Shown: piece after piece, positions 21,539 to 32,159 of the stretch
Layout of the letters: each line of letters starts with the position of its first letter
How positions within the stretch are numbered: position 1 is the stretch's first letter
Assembly (NCBI RefSeq): GCF_905171765.1
Contig: NC_053393.1
Location: 64,759,371-64,823,370 of the forward strand
Direction of reading: 5' to 3'
Length of the DNA stretch: 64,000 nt
Source: Bufo bufo
Taxonomy: Eukaryota > Chordata > Amphibia > Anura > Bufonidae
The notes under the pieces: generated by a model
Told to the model about the DNA's origin: nothing
What the model saw: the letters and a program-made list of their open reading frames with translations, nothing else
The model's database searches: none
Translations under genes and position numbers: made by a program

Positions 21539-21939
21539 ACACGTCCATGAATCACGGATGTTTGTTTTCTGTTGTCTCCACAGACAGCACACTTTCCCAT
21601 TGACTTTAATGTGTGTATTCATACATCAGTGGTTTCCCACAGTCCGTGGTGGCACCACAGAAGCATGCGCTATTCTTGTCAGTGATTACGGATCCCTCAC
21701 TTTATGAGTCTATGAAAACCACAGACACAACAGGAATGGCATCTGTGTTCTATCAGTGATTTTAACAGACCATTGGTAGGAGATGCTCTGGAAATGCATT
21801 TTCAGCCTAGCAGTGTATGTTGAATAGGTATGACAGGGAGGGCAAAAAACGGACACGTAGACTTAACACAGATTCTTCACGGCCAGATTCTTCACGACCA
21901 TCCTGTCACAGATGTCATCACGGACGTGTGAAAGTGGCC
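21539..21939. mobile_element. Fold-back MITE (GGCCTCTTTCACACGTCC), 401 bp
   Basis: Ends GGCCTCTTTCACACGTCC and GGACGTGTGAAAGTGGCC are near-perfect inverse. Paired CACAGACA/TGTCTGTG-type motifs lie inside. The flanks are not a clear three-base duplication, so the insertion site has changed since. Confidence 0.75.
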
Positions 21940-22253
21940 TCAGAATTCATTGTTCTCTCAAGGTGTCCAGGACCTGGGACAGTAAAGAAGCCCAAACCAT
22001 GATGGTTCCTTCCACCATGGTTGGAATGAGGTTTTGATGTTATAATGAAGGATTCTTTTTTCTCTAAGCATAGCATTGTGCTAAAGTGTCCTACTTTTGT
22101 CTCGTTAGTCTATAGGACATATTCCCAGTATCTCTGTGGAACATTCAGGTGGTCTTAAGCAAACTTAAGATGGGATGTAATGTTTTTTGGAAGGCAGTGG
22201 CTTTCTTTGTAGTGTCCTTCCATGACGCTATGTTTGGCGGTAAAAGAACAATG

Positions 22254-22430
22254 AGGGAGATTTATCAAACTGGTGTAAAGTAGAATTGCCTTAGTTGCCC
22301 ATAGCAACCAATCAGATTCCACCTTTCATTTTTCACAGCTCCTTTGGAAAATGAAAGGTGGAATTTGATTGGTTGCTATGGGCAACTAAGCCATTTCTAT
22401 TTTACACCAGTTTAATACATCTCCCCCAAT
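22254..22430. mobile_element. Small palindromic MITE (GGGAGATTTATCAAACTGG)
   Basis: About 175-bp near-perfect palindrome. Left arm: GGGAGATTTATCAAACTGGT, TTGCCCATAGCAACCAATCA. Right arm: TGATTGGTTGCTATGGGCAA, ACCAGTTTAATACATCTCCC. The loop lies near 22335. Non-coding. Confidence 0.9.
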
Positions 22431-22621
22431 ACCTATAAATCCATAAAAAGGGATACCATAAAAAAAAGTACACCGCATGGTATTCGCTTTATTTTTGGCC
22501 TGTTAGCGGCATATCCCATTGTATGCCTAAAAAATTAAATATGTTGAAGAAATATGTCTGGAGATCCAGTTAACATAGGCTCTAAACCCAGTGTGAATAG
22601 AACCTTATGCTATGAGATTTA

Positions 22622-22859
22622 GGCCTCATGCACACAACTGTAGCAGATCCGTGCTCTTATAGCTGCTCGCAAACAGCAAGTCGACAATATACGGGCACTG
22701 GCCATGTGCACACTGTCGGATGCGGATCACGGTCCCAATTAGAGTGAATGGGTCCACGTCCACAGACGGTAGGCACGTGGTCGGTGCCCGTGCATGGCGG
22801 ACCGCAATTTGTGGTCTGCTGCACAGGCACAGCCAACACAGAGTCGAGAGCATGAGGCG
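22622..22859. mobile_element. Fold-back MITE, family B-like (238 bp)
   Basis: Between TTA at 22619-22621 and TTA at 22860-22862. Ends GGCCTCATGCACACAAC and GTCGAGAGCATGAGGC are degenerate inverse copies. The interior has CGGACCGCAATTTG. Confidence 0.65.
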
Positions 22860-22986
22860 TTAATGAAGGGAGAGCTTCCGCAGAGATGTGCTATCTCTGA
22901 AGCTCCCAGTTGATTCATTTTAATGGCAGCTCATCTGCAGCTTCTCATCTACTCTGGGAGGTCGGCTAATTGTGGGAGACGTCTTA

Positions 22987-23324
22987 GGGCCCTTGCACAC
23001 GACCGTATGCCCTCGCCCTCCGAGACATACGGTCTGTTAGCGGGCCATATGTCCCGGAGCGGCATTGATCGTGCGCACGGGAGTACACAGCATCATAGAT
23101 TACAATGATGCTGTGTTCGTTGGGCCGCCCGCGGGACTATTGTCCCACACACATATGATCTTATGAGTGCAGGACAATAGCCCTGTAGGTGGCCCGACAT
23201 ACACAGCATCATTGTAATCTATGATGCTGTGTACTCCCGTGCGCACAATCTATGCCGCTCCGGAATATATGGCCCGCTTACTGACAGTATGTCTCGGAGG
23301 GCATACGGTCGTGTGCAAGGGCCC
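22987..23324. mobile_element. Near-perfect palindromic MITE (338 bp)
   Basis: Between TTA at 22984-22986 and TTA at 23325-23327. Ends GGGCCCTTGCACACGACCGT and ACGGTCGTGTGCAAGGGCCC are exact inverse, and the arms stay paired (CATACGGTC, AGCATCATAGATTACAATGA) almost to the centre near 23155. High arm identity suggests recent spread. Confidence 0.92.
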
Positions 23325-23327
23325 TTA

Positions 23328-24197
23328 GGTGGTAAGTGGATGCCTCTCTAGTCTCGTAAACACATGAAAACATAAAAGCAACTCACCCCATAGCAGCAAC
23401 ATGTCTTACTGCCTGTCGTATTCACCTTCATAACCTACCATAGGCTGCATTCGAGCAATTTCACTCCACACAGAAGTCATTTGGCAGCCGCGAATTAACC
23501 AGCGTAACTCATGATGTATGTGACGGGAATCCAGAATCCAGCGCATGATGAATCACTCAGAACCGACATAGTGAACTGTCCATGCTTTGCTGATTTCACC
23601 AGTTAACAAACCGTTCCCTCCTATACAGTAGCAGACAGATTCCCATTTAGCAGCCATATGAAAAATATCACTCCAGAGTCAAAGAGTACATAAAATATAT
23701 AAAATACGCCGGCGATGCCGGGTTACAGCAATGCGATCGCGGAGCAGATGATAGACGTTCGCCGCGCTGCCAGTTTATGCTTAACCATAAATTAATTGAG
23801 AATTATACGGTGGAACGAGCTGTGAGGCTTCAGCGCCGAGAATCTCAGCAGACATGGGGACGTTCTGGAATATAATAAGGTCAGATCTGAGCAACCAACC
23901 TGGGCTGGAGGCTTCGACGGCTTATATGCGTGTTTAGTTATGCACACAAATTTCTTTTTTTGTGGATTTGGGCAGAAAAAATCGTAGATATTTCAGTTTC
24001 CTATCATTTTACAAATCTGATTTTCTATCCATCGAAATAAGAGATGAGCGAATCAATGTGCCAATCTACTGGTCCGAAAATTGCCACCAGCCCGTAGAAT
24101 AGTCGATTCACCAATTATTTCTATCAATTTACAGAAAGAAAACCTCAAATAAATCAACCTGATGGAGCAAAGATTCAGTTTTCTGCACCAGCCATGC
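23328..24197. other. Low-repeat spacer
   Basis: No ORF or known repeat is obvious between about 23330 and 24030. At 24043 AGAGATGAGCGAATC resembles the hAT-MITE terminus of the next feature and may be a fragment of that family. Confidence 0.4.
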
Positions 24198-24205
24198 ATC
24201 TAAAT

Positions 24206-24735
24206 TAGTGTTGAGCGAATCGAAGTATTTGGAAGTAAGTGGAAAATTCGATTTGCTGCAAAACCGAATTTCCTCATGCTTCGTGGTAACGAATCAATTT
24301 TCCCTGAAATGGCTGTAAAAAAAAAATGTCATACTCACCTCATCTTTTTGAGCGCGAAGAAGCGGCCATCTTGCTTGAAGATCCCGGCCAGTGTGATGAC
24401 GTCATCACGCACCGCACAAGATTTCGCGTTGGATCTTCAAGCAAGATGTCTGCGGCGGCCTCTTCGTTCTCAAGTGGATATGGTAAGTACATAAATTTTT
24501 TTTTTTTTTACTGATTAACCCTTGAAAGGCCTTAACATTCATCTCGGATGCCGCAATCAGCGATGAACACGGCATCTGAGGGTTTCAATGACGGGGGAGG
24601 GGAGGGGGCAGCACAATCGCAGTTCCCCGTCATTACACCTACTACTTACAAAGAAGTAATTTGTCACAAAGCTAATTTTTGGGTAAAATTCAACGAAGCA
24701 GCCAAATCAATTTTAAAGAACTTTGCTCATCTCTA
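24206..24735. mobile_element. hAT-type MITE with 8-bp target duplication (530 bp)
   Basis: Flanked by ATCTAAAT at 24198-24205 and again at 24736-24743, an exact 8-bp duplication characteristic of hAT transposition. Termini TAGTGTTGAGCGAA and TTTGCTCATCTCTA are inverse with few mismatches. The centre is a palindrome containing TGACGTCA (24397-24404) flanked by CTTGCTTGAAGATC/GATCTTCAAGCAAG. The left terminus matches TAGAGTTGAGCGG at 57121, where a transposase-bearing hAT element begins. It has no coding capacity of its own. Confidence 0.92.
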
Positions 24736-24743
24736 ATCTAAAT

Positions 24744-25837
24744 AACCAGGCCAAAGCACAGAGGCTTGTTGGCACTCTTTATGATACCCAGATCTCGCCA
24801 GCACCCCTTCCTCCCCAGCCCAGGCAACAATAGGTCACCTGCATCGTTTCCTGCTGTGTAATGGAACTTATTATCCGGTGGCACACATCCTGCTGCAAAG
24901 CCAGTCTACTGTAGGAGATAACTACGACTGTGACCATTTAACCCCTTAGCTACGGTGAATAGCATCCACAACAATACTTGATCAGGGCGCCACTCATCAA
25001 AGGCCCCCAAGCCTTCCATAACTTTATGTCTATTATGCCTGATTTTTGTGGAACCCCGACTGATATATTATATTGCAATACAGGAGTATTGCAATGTATT
25101 TTGTAAGCGATTAATGTATTGCAGGTTCAGGTCCCCTAATAGGATTATAGGGGTTGTCCAGAACTTTAAAGTGTCACTGAAGTAAAAAAAAAAACTTGTG
25201 GTATGTCATAGGGACATATGAAAGATTTTGGCTGCGTCTACAAAAAGTTGCGTAAATAATATTGCTATACGGTGCCGCTACCACCATAAACGGCAAAAAT
25301 ATAATACACCGAGCAGAAGTCAATACTGCCATACGGTATTCCATTAATAAAAATAAATAACAGCTCCTTAGAGGAACAGTTACATTGATCAATGCAGTAT
25401 GCAACATTATGGAACTCCTGTTCCCGCGCAGGTTCTGGGCTCCAGTCATTTACTTACACAATATGCTAATTATGGTGCCTCTTCTGTAGGTCCTGCATGT
25501 TGTCAGTAAACTGCTCCACTGAGGTCAGCTATTTATATATTGTATGGACAGAGGTATAGCCTGATACTCTTGGGCAAAAGCTGTTGCCCTTACAACCCCT
25601 AAAGCTGCTCCTTCAGTCGTGAGTAAAGATTCTTGTCTCTGGATCATAGCTATCACCAAGGTTGGCAGCTCCAGACTGTCATCTGGGCAGGGTACCGTAT
25701 ATCTCGTTATTAGATGAAATACAGATTAGAAAATAAAACTGAGATCTGATTGGGTGTTATAAGTGCCAAGCTGTTTCTTACTGTTCTGTGTATACAGCTC
25801 CTATGCAAACCGACGTGCCTACATTGTTACAGACTAC
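24744..25837. other. Spacer
   Basis: No gene recognised. The minus-strand 91-codon ORF at 25174-25449 lacks a known domain. Confidence 0.4.
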
Positions 25838-25845
25838 CAACAAAT

Positions 25846-26951
25846 CAGGGGCGTAGCTAGAAATGACTGGGCCCCATAGCAAAAAAAATTTATGGCCCCC
25901 CCCTCCTCCCGGATCTTCCACCCCCACATACCTCTCGGACCTCGCCGCCACATCCGCAGCTCCTCATGCACTTGCGACGGTTACGCGTAGGACTGAGCAC
26001 AGACAGTTGGTCACTGGAAACGCATTTGTGCCAGTGTAGCAAATGTATGAATCTAAATGTCTGTGTATTAAAGAAGATTGTTAAATTGTACAGGGGTCTG
26101 TAACACAAGAAGGTGAAAGTACATATCGTGGGGTGTGTATGTGTATTAGACAGAAGGTAGGGATATGTATCTTGTGTAGTTTGGGTATTAGGGAGAGTAA
26201 GGGGTATATATCTAGTGCTGATACACGTGTAGGTGAAGAGCTGCTCTGACATAATTCGTCTCTTTCATATTATAAGCTCCTCTTATATATAATTTACTTA
26301 CAGTTCTGAAGACTCAGGGGTGCTGGCTGGCTTGGCCTCAGGGGTGCTGGCTGGCTTGGCCTCAGGGGTGCTGACAGGCTTGGCCTCAGCGGTGCTGGCT
26401 GACTTGGCCTCAGGGGTGCTGACTGGCTTGGCCTCAGGGGTGCTGACTGGCTTGGCCTCAGGGGTGCTGACTGGCTTGGCCTCAGCGGTGCTGGCTGGCT
26501 TGGCCTCAGGGGTGCTGGCTGGCTTTGCCTCAGGGGTGCTGGCAGGCTTGGCCTCAGGGGTGCTGACAGACTTGGCCTACGGGGAGCTGCCTCGCTTGGC
26601 CAGGCAGAAGGAGTGTGGGAGACTGAGACCTTTTTTTTCTCCAAGCTGCTCCGGAAAAAAAGAATTTTTCATTACACCTCAGGTCAGACCGCCAATCAGA
26701 CCCCCAATGTTAATCAGACCTCAGTTAACAGCCCCAATAAGACCCCAATAAGCATTACACTGCTGGGACTCCGATCGGAACTGCCGCTGCCACCAATGAT
26801 GGGCGGGCCATGATGGGGGTGCCCGCGGGGGCCCTATCGCACTGCCACTTGAATTCTTTTTTTTTAAATCCTCAGCCGGCAGCCCGGGCCCCCAGTGGCG
26901 TAGGGCCCCATAGCCATTGCTATGGCTGCTATGGCGATCCCTACGCCACTG
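25846..26951. mobile_element. hAT-type element, CAGKGGCGTAG termini (1106 bp)
   Basis: Starts CAGGGGCGTAGCTAG and ends CTACGCCACTG. The flanks CAACAAAT (25838-25845) and CAACAAAC (26952-26959) match at 7 of 8 bases. GGGCCCCATAG occurs near both ends in inverse orientation. It holds a 24-bp tandem array (26318-26605). No transposase is visible, so it is non-autonomous. A second element with the same ends is at 39696-40411. Confidence 0.8.
26318..26605. repeat. Minisatellite, 24-bp unit
   Basis: About 12 copies of GGCCTCAGGGGTGCTGACTG plus GCTT. Because 24 is a multiple of three, long ORFs of 8-residue repeats open on both strands (116 and 143 codons). There is no exon context and they are not genes. 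Confidence 0.95.
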
Positions 26952-26959
26952 CAACAAAC

Positions 26960-28019
26960 CCTGCGTGACACACAGATTTTCATAAGAACTGTATACATAA
27001 AATGGTAGGTATTTGTAAGCAAAACTATTCGCAAAGGCCCTTCATTTTTTCAGTTAAGATGTATTGGAACACTAAAATAAAATTGTCTGCTAAAGCGTAT
27101 ACGCCTTTAAAGAGCATTTATTAGAAGGATCAACTCTATTGATCCACACATGCCGAATGGTAGAGTTAATCCTGCTGAATACACTGTGGTTGGCTGCTGA
27201 CTCAATGGGGTCAGAGGCACCAGTACTAAGCACCAAGGGATCGGGCAATACACATAGTCAGGAAACAGCCAGAGGTCAGGGCAGGAAGAGTACTTGGAAT
27301 CCGTGAAACCGTCCAGAACAGGCAAGGGTCAGGTCAGAAAACAGGCAGAAATCAGTACACAGACAGACAGATTATAATTCTATTCCATGGCCTAGCAAGC
27401 AAGTGAAAACAAAAGGAATCTATTGTTAAGGCAAGGGATGGACCAAACAGCCCAGCATATATAGGAGGGCTGATGAGCTCATTAGTCAAACAGCTGGACA
27501 CAAAGCAAAAATGGGAATTAACCCTTGTAGTGCTGCAGGGAGAGGTTTAATGAATAGATAGTAATATACGCACAGAATGAGACCTAGCAGGAAGGAACAA
27601 GCCAGGTGAATGTGATGCCCGTGCTTGCCCTGGATAGCAGGAAGTTGGTGGGCATGGAGTGCTGCCATGACAGTGGCGTTCCCGTGAAAAAAATGACTTT
27701 TATTCTTTATGCAAATTATAGATTCGGTGCACTCTGGGGCGTATCCAGCCTGGAAAGCTGAGTAGCTGAAGTGCACAGACGGGCTAGGCCCCACCCCTCG
27801 GTGCAATCAAGCCCTCACTTGCATACAGCATGAACTTTTTCTTCAAAGGCACGCTGCAACCAATTTTCACAAGACATATATCACTTTAATCAGCAGGATC
27901 AGCCCTACCAGTCTGCCTAGTTTCATCAGGTTGATCCTATTGACGGGTGCCCTTTAAATATGCAGCAAAAAGAAAGCTTTTGGGTTAGAATTCGGTAATC
28001 TAAAGCAACCATTAAGAAA
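26960..28019. other. Spacer, probably repeat-derived
   Basis: 27110-27690 contains CAGAGGTCAGGGCAGG, AAGGGTCAGGTCAG and CATATATAGGAGGGC, which look like parts of a retroelement LTR or SINE, but I cannot set boundaries. A CAGCAGGATCAGCCCTA segment near 27890 resembles CTGCTGAATACACT near 27172. No coding feature recognised. Confidence 0.35.
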
Positions 28020-29069
28020 AATCTGCCCAGAAGACTCTGGGGCCTCTTTATCCTGTCTCCATGCAGCAAATTTCCCAGGTTCAATCACCTTTCTCACCAG
28101 GCTTTAAACTGGTGGAGACTGATAACCTCATTTCACTCTCCACTTAATTACAACTGTAAAACTTTCTCCAAGCACTTGACCTAGACGAAGGATTAAGAAC
28201 GAGGGATCCGCTACGAAAATCCCGAATGAAAATCACATACGGAAATGAAAAAACTCCGAGATTCCCCGCATGACCTTAAACAAGGGAAATTGACTGCAGC
28301 ATAACCATTCGTTAATTACCTCAAGAGCTGAACTTTCCTAGGGTTCCGTCAAGGCTTCCATTCGTTCTCAGTCCTAAGGGGGGCGCTCTGCGCAGGACGC
28401 TATGAGTAGAATCCGGTCCCCAGTTTATTTATTGTAAGTAGCCGTATAATGAAGAAGCCTTCGTGCCTATATCTGACGGCTTAAGATCATATCTACACAA
28501 ATTATAATTGCTCTCTAGGCAACAAAGCAGCCGTAACGTAGCCTTAATGAGCACTAGAATGAATTTATACGATACCCTTAGGTGGCAGCATAAAGCAGGG
28601 AAGAGGCCTGGAAATAGGTTAGAGCGGAAAAAGCGAAAACTCATCTGTAATAGGAATCAGTGAGTTTGCAATGTACTAATTGGTTTTTTGAGGTGCACCC
28701 ATTGTTTGATTGCCTCCATTTATTAAATCAAAGTCGGGCGCTCATTTACAACACATGATATATTAGACATTATCTGAACACAGGAAGCTATTTTTACATT
28801 TACGCCGAATGTTAATCGACTGCCATGTACAGAAAAGCTTAATACAATGCTGGGGAGGGGAGGGCGCGTTCAACTGTCTTTAGGCATTGTGGGCTACATG
28901 TGTTTTAAGATTATGCAGCGCTCTAGTCTATAGATCACGCCGCTGCTCCCCGCTGTATAATGAAGTCTGGAATTAGCATTTTAGTTATAAAAATGTTAAG
29001 GATTCTTGGCAGAGCGTCTCGCTCAGAACTTCATCGCCAATATGAAAGGGCTGGCATGTTCTGTCTGCG
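28020..29069. other. Low-repeat island
   Basis: About 1 kb without palindromes, tandem arrays or known element ends, and with balanced composition. No splice-bounded ORF matches a known protein. Such islands among repeats are where conserved non-coding sequence is most often found, but conservation cannot be judged from one sequence. Confidence 0.35.
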
Positions 29070-29072
29070 TTA

Positions 29073-29368
29073 GGGGGTCGTGCATGCGGCCGTAGTTTTT
29101 GTCCGAATCCTATCCTTTCCTAAAACCCATTTATTTCAATAGGGCTGCAAAAGATGCGAGAAGCACACGGTCCATTCCGAGGCCACACAAAAAAAAAAAA
29201 AACATTAAAAATAGAACATGCCCTATTCTTGTCCGTTTTGCAGACAAGGATTGGAGATTTCTACAGAAGTTAAAAAAATAAATCATGGCATGCACTTGGC
29301 TGGGATCCCATTTTTGCAGATCCGCGATTTACGGACAGCAAAACACTTATGGCTGTGTGCATGAGCCC
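29073..29368. mobile_element. Fold-back MITE, family B (296 bp)
   Basis: Between TTA at 29070-29072 and TTA at 29369-29371. Ends GGGGGTCGTGCATGCGGCCG and GGCTGTGTGCATGAGCCC are imperfect inverse copies. The interior has AATAGAACATGCCCTATTCTTGTCC. Confidence 0.8.
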
Positions 29369-29371
29369 TTA

Positions 29372-30050
29372 GAAGGATGTGTATGTCTACTGGAGGTTTG
29401 TTGCTGACAGGAACACATTTGATGTCTTGTCATTCAAGGGGTTGTCCAAGATATTGATATTGATGGCTAGTCCAAGATGTATCCGAGAGCTCCTAGAAGG
29501 TGGGCCTAAACAGAAGCCTGGTCCAGGGCACCTTCATCCCTGAGACTGAAAACTGCCAGAGAAAAGCTAAACTGAAAGACTAACCTTGAGCGAAAGAGAA
29601 CAGACTTTTATGGAAGACAGATAACCATCAAGGCCATGATGGAAAGACAGTAAGGTAATCGCTAGTTGATGGCAATAAGACATTGCTGCTTTTGGAAAGG
29701 GTATATTGCTTCAGCACCCACCACACTTTGGAGATGGACTGGCCATCCGATCTAAGATCCCACAGACTAGGAACTGCAGAAAGTATAAATGAGGAAATTA
29801 AATGTACATCAGTAAAGAAAGAGACTTTATTGCACCCAAACTGGCCTGGTCATTGACTCCACTATCATCCATCATCCTGTATGTCTGCCCTCCTGCCTTG
29901 CACCCATCCATCTAACATAAAGGGTACCCCAGCCACCACCAGGCAAGATCCTCAAAAAGTCCAGGGTGTGCCCCGAGGGAAGAAAGCATGCGCCCTCCAC
30001 TCACTGCACTGTGAGAACTACAACCAACCTCATTGCCACCACTCTCCTAT
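29372..30050. other. Spacer
   Basis: Includes a CAAGGGGTTGTCCAAGATATTG fragment near 29437. Short ORFs have no recognised domain. Confidence 0.35.
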
Positions 30051-30621
30051 TGTCACGCCGGTGACAGGTTTGAGAAGGTCTGAAAGAATATCTGCACATT
30101 AGTTATCTGACAGCCTCTTTTGGTTTCACTTTGTCTGAGTGTTGCTTGTATGTCCACACCCCCTGTTCAGGTGTGGATCATGTGACCTTCACCTCCCCCT
30201 ATTTAGTCTGACTTTACCCATCACTCCTTGCTCTGGATAGCTTCATTTGGTTTTTGGAAGAGCTGGAGTGTGGTTCGTGGTGAAGTCCTGTTCGTCCATC
30301 ATCCATCAGCCTCAGAAGTTAAGTGTTCCGCTTGTTGTGTTTTGTATTCCCCCCCACCTTTGTTGTTGTTCCTTCACCAGGGAAGGAGCGGGTTGTCTCT
30401 GCCCGGTCATTACTATTAGGGCAACTGAGGGCCACCAGGATTTTCTAGGTTCCTGTGTATGGGCATTTCGACCATCGAGAGGTGCCCATACGGATAGGAG
30501 TTAGGGCAAGGAGCAGGGTTTTATAGGTGGTGACCCTTTTCCTTCCCTAGCGGTGAGGCCTAGTGTCTTTTCCCTTCCTTCTTGTTGCCCTTTGGTGTTC
30601 TCCCCTACAACATCTGTGACA
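30051..30621 (+). mobile_element. Solo LTR of a Ty3/gypsy-type element (571 bp)
   Basis: Begins TGTCACGCCGGTGACAGG and ends CAACATCTGTGACA, so the termini TGTCAC/GTGACA are inverse. The flanking five bases are CCTAT on the left (30046-30050) and CTTAT on the right (30622-30626), a likely target duplication with one mismatch. It shares terminal sequence with the gypsy 3' LTR at 51211-51737 (same TGTCAC start and ATCTGTGACA end). No internal gag or pol is present, consistent with LTR-LTR recombination. Orientation is assigned by similarity to that LTR. Confidence 0.75.
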
Positions 30622-30626
30622 CTTAT

Positions 30627-32159
30627 GCTCTCCAGCTCATGCCTTCCCTCTAGTCATTTGACTTTGAGTGCATTCTGGGACTTGTGGTTCCACAGTCTTA
30701 TTGTTGTATGCAGTGCTGTTTGCGATGGGTTCAGCTTTCTGTTTGCTGTCTGGGTTTGGGGTTTTTCTTACAGTCTAGTTGGATTCATCAGATTCATCAG
30801 CCCCCACCTGTACGTCATTGCGATCTGTTCCGTTGCTGGACTCCATCTCTTTCATCCATCACCATTCTCGTCCAGTTCGCTTTCATCTATTGATGAGTTT
30901 ATGATGTAATTCTTTTCTACACAAGTCCTAGGAGTATCTGGGTATCAAAAGCCATTGATTAGGACTTGAGAAAAACGACTACTGTAGGTGAAGTCAAGTT
31001 CTGAAGTCTTGTAAAGAACTGGCGTAGTTTCAGATGGTAGGGCTGTGACAACCACTCCTTTACTAAATGGCATACAAATGTATCCACCATTACCTTAGCT
31101 TGAATGTGACAGGCTGCAATTCACAACTCAACCAATGGATGGCCGACAATAGATACAAGATAGACATCTTGTGCCAAAATATCAGGAAATCATGTTTTTT
31201 TTTAACCTGGTTATCTTGGACCAAACAGGTTGGGATGTATTGAACCAAGAGGAAATGTAAGAACGCATGCATCTGTAAGGAGTGAATGGAGATGGTGGAT
31301 CACTAATTGTGTTGTTAATAGATGTTTCTCAGATTGTGTCAGTATCATCACTCTTTACATATCATAACTACAAAATTAAAGATGACTGCAGAGTACCTTA
31401 ACAAGTCTTCTTCTTGATGCTAGAAGTTTGGAAGTTGTTCACATCTATAGAAAAATAATTAAAGCTTTTAGCCACCATAACTTCCTGGAAGCCTGTCTAC
31501 CCTGATGAGCCTCGCTGCTCCTCTCCAAGAGGTTACAGAGCAGAACTGTCTGGCGGAGATAAATTGCTGCTGTGTTCCCAGACTTCATTAGCATTAGGGG
31601 CCCATGTTCCTTCAGCTGTTATATCTCAGCATTACAAAGATATATTTCCCCTATGTAAACAAAATAAGCAACTGTGATAAGAGACATATGTAGATGGTGT
31701 TCTTATTTATTACCGTACAATAGACCGAAAATTGCTTAAAGGGACACTTTCATCCAAATGTTTTTCTTTTTTACATATTAGCATATATATGAATATATTT
31801 TTTTAATGAAAACAGGTAGACAACTTTCTGGATACACTTTTTTAAGTCACCCCATGTATTCTACTTCCAGTTCTGGCTCTTCTATACTATTACTACTACT
31901 ATTATCATGAGGATTACTTTGCAGATGAAATCTCACAGCAGCAGTAAATTGACAATAAATTAGCTAACGCTACAGGATATGCATTGTCTGATACGGAAGA
32001 ACATATTTGGTACTTGATTTTCAATGTCATATACAGTACTGCTAAAATAAAAAGTTGAAACAAACATACTAAAAAAATTGTTTTATATGAATATTGAATT
32101 TAAATAGATACCCTTTTCTGTCCCTGAGTGTGCCTACTTACAAACATATTTACATTTTA
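30627..32159. other. Spacer
   Basis: 30663-30690 has TGCATTCTGGGACTTGTGGT, a degenerate inverse of the ACTACAACTCCCAGCATGC motif at 45683. 31470-31640 and 31690-32100 show no repeat signature. The + ORF at 30553-30909 begins inside the LTR and has no known domain. No gene recognised. Confidence 0.4.

Noticed and set aside
22254..22430. 8-bp target duplication around the GGGAGATTTATC MITE
   Set aside because: I compared flanks at several possible boundaries and found no convincing match, so only the palindrome is reported.
26294..26751. Repetitive Leu/Pro/Ala ORFs on both strands
   Set aside because: Direct product of a 24-bp tandem array inside a hAT-type element.
30553..30909. 118-codon + ORF rich in Phe/Ser/Leu
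   Set aside because: Starts within the solo LTR and runs into unrelated flank; no domain and no supporting signals.
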